From an uncultured Ilumatobacter sp. (GTDB lineage: Bacteria > Actinomycetota > Acidimicrobiia > Acidimicrobiales > Ilumatobacteraceae), in the NCBI GenBank assembly GCA_938049325.1, contig CALICC010000350.1:1-5285 (forward strand): DNA of 5,285 nt, given 5' to 3'. Positions 1-5,285 of this stretch are shown here, piece by piece (within the stretch, counting starts at the first letter, position 1; each line of letters begins with the position of its first letter). Made by a program: the position numbers and the translations under genes. The notes below the pieces were generated by a model that saw only the letters and a list, made by a program, of their open reading frames with translations, was not told the origin of the DNA and did no database searches.

Positions 1-470
1 GCCAACACGTAGGTCGTGGAAACGCCGTTGCCGTAGACGCTGATCGCGTCAATCGTGGAGGACGGGAGCTGCTCGGTCACGTCGCTCAGAATCCGGTCGT
101 CGACGAAGTCCACCTGGGCGCTCGTGAACGTCTGACCGGCCGCACCCTCCTGCTTCGGACCCGGCGGCAGCAGTTCGTCGTCGAGAAACGTGTACGGAAT
201 CGCCGCCGTCCCGTCGTCAACCGCCACGAACACGTTCGTCACCGTCGGATTCGCCGTGACCTCGAAGAATTCCTGTGGGCCGCCCAGCTCGGTTTCGACT
301 GCGGTGATTGCCTCGCGGACGTCACCAACGAAATCCGGTGGTTCGACGGACGCCGACGCATCGGCGACATCGGGCGAAGACGTGCCGTCTGGGGCATCAT
401 CGCCGCTGCTGCATGAAGCGAGCAGGAACGCAGCGATGATCGCTGCGACTGTAGACCGACGAGCCGTCAC
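1..470 (-). CDS. Putative secreted lipoprotein, 3' end outside window
   Basis: I do not recognise a family. The frame opens with GTG at 470-468 and stays open for 156 codons to the window edge. The N-terminus is a lipoprotein signal peptide: VTARRST (two Arg), a hydrophobic stretch VAAIIAAFLLA at about residues 8-18, then the lipobox LASC with Cys20 as the expected lipidation site. A Ser/Asp/Gly/Ala-rich linker follows to about residue 45. A folded-looking domain starts near DFVGDVREAITAVETELGG and continues with FFEVTANPTVTNVFVAVDDG, mostly predicted strand. The product should be anchored to the outer face of the cytoplasmic membrane. The GTG overlaps the yidB stop in GTGA, which points to translational coupling; no clear Shine-Dalgarno lies upstream (CCTGGGCCG). 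Lipoprotein status is well supported by the motif; function is unknown. Confidence 0.8.
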   Translation of the reverse strand, partial: MTARRSTVAAIIAAFLLASCSSGDDAPDGTSSPDVADASASVEPPDFVGDVREAITAVETELGGPQEFFEVTANPTVTNVFVAVDDGTAAIPYTFLDDELLPPGPKQEGAAGQTFTSAQVDFVDDRILSDVTEQLPSSTIDAISVYGNGVSTTYVL

Positions 471-877
471 CGGCCCAGGATCGAGCCGAAGTCGAGGCCC
501 TTCATGACTTTGCCGAGGGCTCCCGTCGGCACGCTGCCTGCGGGGGACATCTTGTCGACCAGACCCGGAATCATCCCCGCGAGCCCGGACTTGGCCTCGT
601 CGCGCGACACGCCAGCCTGTTGTGCGATGCGTTCGACCTCGTCGGCGCCGAGTGCCTGCTCGACTTCGTCGGGATCGAGCGGCTCGTTGTCGCCAGAACC
701 GACCCAGCTGTTCGCCTTCGACCCGAGACCGGCATTCGTGAACTTGCCGAGCAAACCGCCCAGTCCCCCAATACCGCCCTTGGCGAGCAACATCGGGAGC
801 AGCGCATCCATGATCGGATTCCCCGATTTCGGCGCCTTGCGCCCCAAGAAGCCGCCGAGCATGTCCATCAATCCCAT
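467..877 (-). CDS. yidB: YidB family protein (DUF937)
   Basis: The product is 136 aa, close to E. coli YidB (about 130 aa). It shares the family layout: an MGLMDMLGGFLG start, a Gly/Leu-rich segment GGIGGLGGLLGKF (about 34-46), the GLGSKANSWVGSGDN block (about 51-64), LDPDEVEQALGADEVERIAQQ (about 67-87), and AGMIPGLVDKMSPAGSVP (about 100-117). There is no signal peptide or membrane helix. The biochemical role of the family is not established, so none is claimed. The start is the ATG at 877-875. No good Shine-Dalgarno precedes it, but a TANNNT hexamer lies 7 nt upstream, which suits a leaderless mRNA. The stop at 469-467 overlaps the GTG of the following lipoprotein gene, so the two are probably co-translated. 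It lies 125 bp downstream of rnj. Family assignment is from remembered sequence similarity, mainly the N-terminus, SW.G..N and the Pro-rich end. Confidence 0.85.
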   Translation of the reverse strand: MGLMDMLGGFLGRKAPKSGNPIMDALLPMLLAKGGIGGLGGLLGKFTNAGLGSKANSWVGSGDNEPLDPDEVEQALGADEVERIAQQAGVSRDEAKSGLAGMIPGLVDKMSPAGSVPTGALGKVMKGLDFGSILGR

Positions 878-884
878 GCGCGGG

Positions 885-916
885 AGGCTATCCCGGCTTC
901 GTCAGCGAATCGTCAA
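885..916 (-). promoter_or_regulatory. Candidate promoter of yidB, leaderless type
   Basis: Read on the minus strand, TTGACG (916-911) matches a -35 box and TAGCCT (890-885) matches the actinobacterial TANNNT -10 box. The spacer is 20 nt, somewhat long. The -10 ends 7 nt before the yidB ATG, the spacing at which transcription would begin at or next to the start codon. This agrees with the lack of a Shine-Dalgarno. The hexamers are short and could arise by chance. Confidence 0.35.
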
Positions 917-920
917 GTCG

Positions 921-943
921 GGCGGACCGGAAAACCCGGCGCC
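921..943 (-). terminator. GC-rich hairpin downstream of rnj
   Basis: An inverted repeat with 8 paired bases in two 4-bp blocks: 921-924 (GGCG) pairs with 940-943 (CGCC), and 927-930 (CCGG) with 936-939 (CCGG). There is a 2-nt bulge at 925-926 and a 5-nt loop at 931-935. It begins 60 nt past the rnj stop and directly precedes the candidate yidB -35 box. No U-tract follows on either strand, so it is either an actinobacterial tail-less terminator or a 3'-end-protecting stem. The pairing is visible; termination is inferred. Confidence 0.4.
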
Positions 944-973
944 ACACCACTGCCACCACGATCATCACGACGA

Positions 974-987
974 GGGCGATCGCGCCC
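974..987 (-). other. Short hairpin just after the rnj stop codon
   Basis: A 5-bp perfect stem, GGGCG (974-978) with CGCCC (983-987), and a 4-nt loop, 15 nt past the rnj stop. No U-run follows. It could act with the larger hairpin at 921-943 as a double stem at the end of the rnj message. Stems this short are common in GC-rich DNA. Confidence 0.2.
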
Positions 988-1002
988 CACGCACCGTCCC
1001 CG

Positions 1003-2766
1003 TCAGGTCTCCATGACGACGGGGACGATCATGGGCCGACGCTTGGTGCGCTCGCTCACGAACTTCCCGGCAGCGCGACGAGCCTCACGCTCGAGCTGCT
1101 CGACGTCGCGGACGCCGTCGGCCAACGCCCGCTCCAACGCGTCGGCGACCGTGTCGCACGCCTCGTCGAGGAGGTCCTCCGCTTCGGGGGCATACACCCA
1201 ACCGCGGGTGATGATCTCAGGACCGACCAGCACCTTGCCGGTTTGGATGTCGACAGTCGACACGACGACCACGACACCCTCTTCGGCGAGCTTGCGCCGA
1301 TCGCGCAACACGCCGTTACCGACATCGCCAACGATGCCGTCGACGTACAGATAGCCCGACGGCACACGCCCCACCGGTTGAAGTCCGTCGGAGGTGAGTT
1401 CGAGCACGTCGCCGTCCTCGCACTGGATGATCTTGTTGGCCGGAACACCCATCAGTTCGCCGAGCTTGGCGTTGGCGACCATGTGGCGGTACTCACCGTG
1501 GATCGGCACGAACCACTCGGGGTTGACGATCGACAGGTAGGTCTTGATGTCGTCGGCCTTGGCATGGCCGGTTGCGTGCACGTCCATCACGCCCGAGTGC
1601 ACCACGCGGGCGCCGAGGCGAAGGAGTCCGTCGATCACGTTGTTGACGCTTCCCTCGTTGCCGGGAATCGCGTGGCTCGACAACACGACGGTGTCATTCT
1701 CGGTGAGCTTGAGCCAACGGTTCTCGCCACGCGCCATCAGGCCCAGTGCTGACATCGGTTCGCCCTGCGACCCGGTCGAGATGATGCAGATTTCACCGGG
1801 GTCGTACTTGTCGACTTCCTCGATGTCGATCAGCGACGACTCGGGAATCTTGAACACCCCCAGGTCGATGCCGAGGCGAATGTTCTTCTTCATGCTCATG
1901 CCGAGCGTGGCGACCTCGCGACCTTCGCCCACCGCAGCATCGGCGATCTGCTGGATGCGATGCAGGTGGCTGGCGAAACTCGCCGTGATGATGCGACGTC
2001 CGCGCTGCTGGCCGAACAGGCTGCGCAGCACGCCGCCGACGTTGGTTTCGCTCGACGCGTAGCCCGGCTCCTCCGCGTTGGTGGAGTCCGACATCAACAA
2101 GCGAACGCCGTCGTTCTTGGCGAGCTGGCCGATCCGGGCGAGGTCGGCACGACGCTCGTCGACCGGGGTCAGATCGATCTTGAAGTCGCCCGAGTGCAAC
2201 ACGATCCCCTGTGCGGTGTGCACGGCAATCGCGTGCGCGTGCGGAACCGAGTGGGTGACCGGAATGAACTCAACGAGCAGCGAGCCGATGTCGATCTGGT
2301 CGCCGTCGTTGACGGGGCGCATGTCGATCTTGGGCATCAGGCCCGCTTCGTCGATCCGGCTCTTGGCGAGGCCGAGCGCGAGCGCTGAGCCGTAGACGGG
2401 GAGCTTGTCGTTGCGCAGATCGCCGATCCCGTCGCCGTCGCGCATCAAGTACTGGATCGCCCCGATGTGATCTTCGTGACCGTGGGTGAGCACGATCGCG
2501 TCGAGACGCGACGCGTTCTCCTTGAGGTACGAGAAATCCGGGAGGATGAGGTCGATGCCGTGATGGTTCGCATCGGGAAACATCAATCCGCAGTCGATGA
2601 GCATCATCGTGCGATTGGGGTCGTCAGCGGCGCCCTGCTCGATGACCATGCAGTTGCGACCGATCTCACCGAGCCCGCCGAGGAACACCACGCGTACCGG
2701 CGTCGCCGGGTCGAGTTTCGCGGTCACGGGTTGTGAGTCAGCCACGAGAGGCCACCAATCTGTCAT
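1003..2766 (-). CDS. rnj: Ribonuclease J
   Basis: A metallo-beta-lactamase/beta-CASP ribonuclease with 5'-3' exonuclease and endonuclease activity in RNA maturation and decay; cytoplasmic. At 587 aa it is slightly longer than the 555-565 aa usual in actinobacteria because of a 24-residue N-terminal extension before VRVVFLGGLGEIGRN. The metal site is complete: HGHEDH at 95-100, H172 in THSVP, D194 in HSGDFK. The beta-CASP part carries SDSTNAEEPG (226-235), TASFASHLHRIQQI (261-274), STGSQGEPM (330-338), ATGHA (398-402) and PIHGEYRH (421-428, with H423). The end, RRPMIVPVVMET, is typical of the actinobacterial C-terminal domain. The ATG at 2766 overlaps dapA by 29 bp and has no Shine-Dalgarno. 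A GTG at 2745 (codon 8) has GGTGG 6 nt upstream and would overlap by only 8 bp. I keep the ATG as the longest form, but the start is unresolved. Confidence 0.97.
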   Translation of the reverse strand: MTDWWPLVADSQPVTAKLDPATPVRVVFLGGLGEIGRNCMVIEQGAADDPNRTMMLIDCGLMFPDANHHGIDLILPDFSYLKENASRLDAIVLTHGHEDHIGAIQYLMRDGDGIGDLRNDKLPVYGSALALGLAKSRIDEAGLMPKIDMRPVNDGDQIDIGSLLVEFIPVTHSVPHAHAIAVHTAQGIVLHSGDFKIDLTPVDERRADLARIGQLAKNDGVRLLMSDSTNAEEPGYASSETNVGGVLRSLFGQQRGRRIITASFASHLHRIQQIADAAVGEGREVATLGMSMKKNIRLGIDLGVFKIPESSLIDIEEVDKYDPGEICIISTGSQGEPMSALGLMARGENRWLKLTENDTVVLSSHAIPGNEGSVNNVIDGLLRLGARVVHSGVMDVHATGHAKADDIKTYLSIVNPEWFVPIHGEYRHMVANAKLGELMGVPANKIIQCEDGDVLELTSDGLQPVGRVPSGYLYVDGIVGDVGNGVLRDRRKLAEEGVVVVVSTVDIQTGKVLVGPEIITRGWVYAPEAEDLLDEACDTVADALERALADGVRDVEQLEREARRAAGKFVSERTKRRPMIVPVVMET

Positions 2767-3628
2767 AGACGTTGCGAGCGGACTGTTCGGTCCCCTCGGG
2801 CGCAGGACCCATGGGAAGCCGGCAGTCGCCGACCGCGTGTCCGAGCACGTTCATCATCACCTTCGGCTGCACCGGGTTCGGTGCATCGTCATTGCCTTCG
2901 AATTCGTAGCTCTCGATGAGCCGACGATTGATCCGCTGCGTCTCGGCGATGTCACCACGGCTCCACGCATTGAACATCTCGACGTGGTCCGGAGCACTCC
3001 AATGCGTCGCCACGCCGACCACGCCGACCGCGCCGACCGACATCAACGGGAGATTCATTGGCGAGTCACCCGAATAGACCTCGAAGTCGTCAGGACTCTG
3101 GGCGATCACCTTGGCGGTTTCGCTCGGGTCACCCGCAGCATCTTTGAGGCCGATGATGTTCGCCACGTCGTTCGCGAGACGCACCATCGTCGCAGTCGTC
3201 ATCTTGCGTCCCGTCCGCTTCGGGATGTCGTAGAGCAGGACGGGGAGATCGGTGCTCGACGCAATCGCTCGCATGTGCATCTCGATCCCGTGCTGCGATG
3301 GCCGGTTGTAGTACGGGCCGACAGCAAGAATCCCGGCAACGCCCAGCTTGCTCGCCTCGACCGTGAGCCCGATGTCCTGACGGGTGTTCGTCCCCGTCGT
3401 GCCGGCCAGGACGGGCACCGTCACGGCAGCGGCGATCGCCTCGAACAACGTCAGCTTCTCATCGATGGTCAACGTCGCCGACTCACCGGTGGTGCCAGCA
3501 ATGACGAGGCCTTCGTTGCCTTCGGTGACCAACCACTTGGCCAACGCAACCGCCGCGTCGACGTTCAGCTCGCCCTCTGTGTCGAAAGGCGTGACCATTG
3601 CGGTGGCCACTCGCCCGAAGCGGGCCAT
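2738..3628 (-). CDS. dapA: 4-hydroxy-tetrahydrodipicolinate synthase
   Basis: Condenses pyruvate with L-aspartate-4-semialdehyde, the first committed step to diaminopimelate and lysine; a cytoplasmic TIM-barrel enzyme. The 296 aa match the family length (about 292 in E. coli). Active-site elements are all visible: GTTGES at 45-50 (Thr46/Thr47), GPYYNRPSQHG at 104-114 (Tyr106/Tyr107), LLYDIPKRTG at 131-140 (Tyr133, Arg138) and GLKDAAGD at 160-167 with Lys162 as the Schiff-base lysine. YDIP in place of YNVP is known in actinobacterial DapA. SGDS (186-189) replaces the common SGDD. The strand near 198-208 is built from a V-G-A/V triplet made by a DNA tandem repeat. The ATG at 3628 fits the family start (RFGRVATAMVTPF); GGTGA sits 5 nt upstream as a modest Shine-Dalgarno. 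The end overlaps rnj, the order known in Mycobacterium and Streptomyces. Confidence 0.97.
   Translation of the reverse strand: MARFGRVATAMVTPFDTEGELNVDAAVALAKWLVTEGNEGLVIAGTTGESATLTIDEKLTLFEAIAAAVTVPVLAGTTGTNTRQDIGLTVEASKLGVAGILAVGPYYNRPSQHGIEMHMRAIASSTDLPVLLYDIPKRTGRKMTTATMVRLANDVANIIGLKDAAGDPSETAKVIAQSPDDFEVYSGDSPMNLPLMSVGAVGVVGVATHWSAPDHVEMFNAWSRGDIAETQRINRRLIESYEFEGNDDAPNPVQPKVMMNVLGHAVGDCRLPMGPAPEGTEQSARNVYDRLVASRG
3012..3038. repeat. Three tandem 9-bp units inside dapA
   Basis: On the plus strand ACGCCGACC occurs twice (3012-3020, 3021-3029), followed by GCGCCGACC (3030-3038) with one mismatch. The unit is three codons long, so it keeps the DapA frame and encodes V-G-A, V-G-V, V-G-V. 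The protein is not lengthened relative to the family, so the repeat may be selected codons rather than an insertion. Confidence 0.7.
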
Positions 3629-3727
3629 CAGATCACCGGACTCGTGTTCAGAAGATTCACGACCACGAAGCTATTGCACCAGAGAGGCGTTCATGCGCCC
3701 CGTTCGAACAACCGCACCAGCAGCACA

Positions 3728-3742
3728 GCACCGAAACGGCGC
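3728..3742 (-). terminator. Weak hairpin after the winged-helix gene
   Basis: Read on the minus strand, GCGCCG and CGGTGC form a 6-bp stem (one G-U pair) around a TTT loop, 2 nt past the stop codon of the preceding gene. No U-tract follows. It may mark the end of the upstream unit. The rest of the 116-bp gap to dapA holds a TANNNT hexamer (TAGCTT, 3673-3668) 39 nt before the dapA ATG but no convincing -35 box. I see no lysine riboswitch, and the gap is too short for a full one. Confidence 0.2.
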
Positions 3743-3744
3743 GA

Positions 3745-4365
3745 TCAGAAGCTTCCTTCTGCCTCGCGGCTGATGCCCTGCGTCAGGATGAGGTCTTCGT
3801 GGAGTTCCATCCACACATCGTGATAGCTGTTGCACATCACGCCGGTGAACATGTTGGTCTCGCCCGCTTGGAGTCGTGCGAGCACGGCATCGAGGCGGCC
3901 GGCGTACGGCGCGAATCGATCGATGCGATCGCCCATGTCGGCAACCAGAGGCCGCGCTTGGTCGTGCATCGCGCCAAGTCGCATGATCACATCCGCGTCG
4001 TAGGCGCTGTCAGAGTGATCGTTTGGTTCCTCACCGCGTAGCTGCCAGGCACCACACAGCTCTTTGAACGCGACGTTCACCTCGACGAATGCCGGATAGG
4101 TGGCGCCGAGTGCCTCACTCAGGTCGAGGTCACCGACATCGGCGGCGAGCGCAGCGACGTGCGCAGCGCGACCCTCAGGCGTCAATTGCCAGAGTGATCG
4201 CTTCTCGCGGAACATCGCGTGCTCCGCCGCCGCAAGGTCAGCCAGATGCGACTCGACGGCGCTCGTCTCGAGCTGTGCGATCTCGCACACTGTGTCGACG
4301 CTTGCGAACCCTTTGATCCTGAGCGCGTGGAAAGAACGGAACTGCGGTGTCGATGGATGGCCCAT
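3745..4365 (-). CDS. Winged-helix (MarR-like) protein with unassigned C-terminal domain
   Basis: 206 aa from the ATG at 4365. Residues about 10-70 look like a winged-helix DNA-binding domain: FHALRIKGFAS, then an HTH-like DTVCEIAQLETSAVESHLADL, then the wing FREKRSLWQLTPEGRAAH. The C-terminal half (about 88-200) is mostly helical and has the block SYHDVWMELHEDLI at 180-193; I recall similar blocks in actinobacterial proteins annotated as MarR-like or hypothetical, but cannot name the domain. It has no membrane segment or signal peptide. The same frame is open to 4500, but residues upstream of this ATG look like an antisense-free shadow of the membrane gene, and no later start keeps the HTH. 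No Shine-Dalgarno is visible. It overlaps the upstream gene by 128 bp, so it may be read from that mRNA. A regulatory role is inferred from the fold only; ligand and targets are unknown. Confidence 0.75.
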   Translation of the reverse strand: MGHPSTPQFRSFHALRIKGFASVDTVCEIAQLETSAVESHLADLAAAEHAMFREKRSLWQLTPEGRAAHVAALAADVGDLDLSEALGATYPAFVEVNVAFKELCGAWQLRGEEPNDHSDSAYDADVIMRLGAMHDQARPLVADMGDRIDRFAPYAGRLDAVLARLQAGETNMFTGVMCNSYHDVWMELHEDLILTQGISREAEGSF

Positions 4366-5285
4366 GAACAGCCAGTGTGACCGACGGAATGAGCTTGCCA
4401 CCAACCAGACCCGATTCGACTGGAAAGGCACGCTCAGCTGTGGTCTGGCCCACAGCGCGACGAGCGCGCTGCGTCCGCCACACGAGATAGAGGGCGGCAC
4501 CGAAGATGATCGGGACCACGTAGGTCAGGAAGCGATAGACCAGCACCGCAGCAAGCGCAGACTGCGCTTCGACACCAGCAGCCACCAGGGCGCCGGTCAT
4601 GCCGGCTTCGACCACACCGACGCCACCGGGTGTCGGTGCAAAGGTCCCGAGCAAGTGCGTGATGAAGAACAGGCGGAAGAACTCGGTGACCCCGAGGTCG
4701 TCGCCGACGCCAATCGAGCGAAGCGCGACGAGCAGGATGACCGATCCGCATGCCTGCGCAGCCATCGAGCGTCCGAGTAGCGACCATGGACGCCGAGCGA
4801 TCGCCGCGAGCTCACGGCGCACGTCGGCAACCGCCGTGCTCGGATCATGCTGTTCGAGTGCGGTGATCCGGCGAGCAAGGCGAGCCCATACCGCACTGAT
4901 CCGGCGGGCGGCCCAACCTTCGAGCCGATCCGACGACAGCACGACGGTCCAGAACACGGCCGAGAGGGTGACGACGAGGCCGATGCCGCAGAGAATGACC
5001 ACGTCGGTGAGATCCGCTGACCGTTGGGTCAGATCGGCAGACAGTGCGGCGAATGGGAGCACCCAGGACACGAGGGTGGTGGCGATGCCGTAGGCGATCA
5101 GCATCGTCGCAAAGCGAGCAGGTGCGACGTTGCTCTCACGCACGATCGACCATCGAATCGCCGTACCGAGTGCGCCGCCGAGCGGTACACCCTTGCTCAC
5201 CGCAGTACCGACGTCGTGCACGGTGACCGCCGAGCCGATCGACATCTGGTCACCGATCAACCGTCGGACGATGTCGGCGCGCGAC
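4238..5285 (-). CDS. LPG-synthase-like / UPF0104 membrane protein, 5' end outside window
   Basis: A polytopic membrane protein of the family related to the transmembrane (flippase) part of lysylphosphatidylglycerol synthase; substrate unknown. The frame is open at the right edge, and homologues have further N-terminal helices, so the gene starts outside. A TTG at 5262-5260 is probably internal. Counting from that codon, hydrophobic segments lie at about 50-73, 84-108, 165-183, 193-209, 214-231 and 236-262. The family signature is TFAPTPGGVGVVEAGMTGAL (206-225), followed by AVLVYRFLTYVVPIIFGA. After the last helix comes an unusual tail of about 78 residues, Arg-rich at the end (RVRKRRHSVRDR). 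The last 42 codons overlap the next gene and have lower third-position GC than that gene's frame, so the natural C-terminus may once have been shorter. No catalytic aminoacyl-transfer domain is present. Confidence 0.8.
   Translation of the reverse strand, partial: SRADIVRRLIGDQMSIGSAVTVHDVGTAVSKGVPLGGALGTAIRWSIVRESNVAPARFATMLIAYGIATTLVSWVLPFAALSADLTQRSADLTDVVILCGIGLVVTLSAVFWTVVLSSDRLEGWAARRISAVWARLARRITALEQHDPSTAVADVRRELAAIARRPWSLLGRSMAAQACGSVILLVALRSIGVGDDLGVTEFFRLFFITHLLGTFAPTPGGVGVVEAGMTGALVAAGVEAQSALAAVLVYRFLTYVVPIIFGAALYLVWRTQRARRAVGQTTAERAFPVESGLVGGKLIPSVTLAVHGPSIDTAVPFFPRAQDQRVRKRRHSVRDRTARDERRRVASG

Noticed and set aside
944..985. His/Asp-rich peptide HHCHHDHHDEGD on the plus strand
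   Set aside because: It is the complement of GTG/ATG-rich codons for a Val/Met stretch on the minus strand and lies in a long plus-strand frame opposite yidB; no independent support.
620..1354. 244-codon plus-strand frame across yidB and the end of rnj
   Set aside because: Low-complexity Arg/Ser/Thr-rich composition and no motif; it spans two confidently identified minus-strand genes.
3671..3694. Seven-codon frame MNASLVQ upstream of dapA as a leader peptide
   Set aside because: It has no Lys codons, no Shine-Dalgarno and no attenuator-type alternative stems; such short frames are expected by chance.
3700..3712. TTCGAAC as an SOS-box (LexA) site
   Set aside because: Only a half-site with local symmetry; the second GAAC/GTTC arm at the required 4-nt spacing is absent.
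2597..3823. 408-codon open frame on the plus strand opposite dapA and rnj
   Set aside because: Its product is His/Arg/Asp-rich without recognisable domains and mirrors dapA codons, as expected for antisense frames in high-GC DNA.
4366..4500. 45-residue N-terminal extension of the winged-helix protein
   Set aside because: This part is out of frame with the membrane-protein coding sequence it overlaps, has no family similarity and reads as a shadow; the ATG at 4365 directly precedes the recognisable domain.
5260..5262. TTG as the start of the membrane protein
   Set aside because: The frame is open up to the window edge with plausible coding residues, and the family has further N-terminal helices, so the start is most likely outside.

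Overview
The window reads as chromosomal DNA from a high-GC actinobacterium. All supported genes lie on the minus strand. The main clue is the dapA-rnj pair: the same order is known from Mycobacterium tuberculosis (Rv2753c-Rv2752c) and from Streptomyces. Other clues are an actinobacterial-type YDIP motif in DapA, strong G/C preference at third codon positions, and possible GTG starts. The class cannot be fixed from sequence alone. A deep-branching group such as Acidimicrobiia is a guess. I see no RNA gene, insertion sequence, prophage gene or CRISPR array.

Layout in the direction of transcription (right to left): (1) 5285-4238, the 3' part of a polytopic membrane protein of the lysylphosphatidylglycerol-synthase-like / UPF0104 family, cut by the window edge; (2) 4365-3745, a winged-helix protein with a conserved C-terminal domain I cannot name, overlapping the membrane gene by 128 bp; (3) a 116-bp gap; (4) 3628-2738, dapA, the first committed step of lysine/diaminopimelate synthesis; (5) 2766-1003, rnj, ribonuclease J, overlapping the end of dapA; (6) a 125-bp gap with a GC-rich hairpin, a candidate leaderless promoter and an odd short hydrophobic reading frame; (7) 877-467, a YidB-family (DUF937) protein; (8) 470-1, the 5' part of a lipoprotein gene with a GTG start, overlapping yidB by 4 bp as GTGA.

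The genes probably form three units: membrane protein plus winged-helix protein, dapA-rnj, and yidB-lipoprotein. dapA supplies diaminopimelate for peptidoglycan and lysine for protein. rnj handles RNA maturation and decay. The biological tie between them is unclear even though the order is conserved. The yidB-lipoprotein pair has no established function.

No convincing new multi-gene system is present. The items most worth checking are the 128-bp overlap at 4238-4365, the winged-helix protein with its unassigned C-terminal domain, the coupled yidB-lipoprotein pair, and the structure of the rnj-yidB gap.
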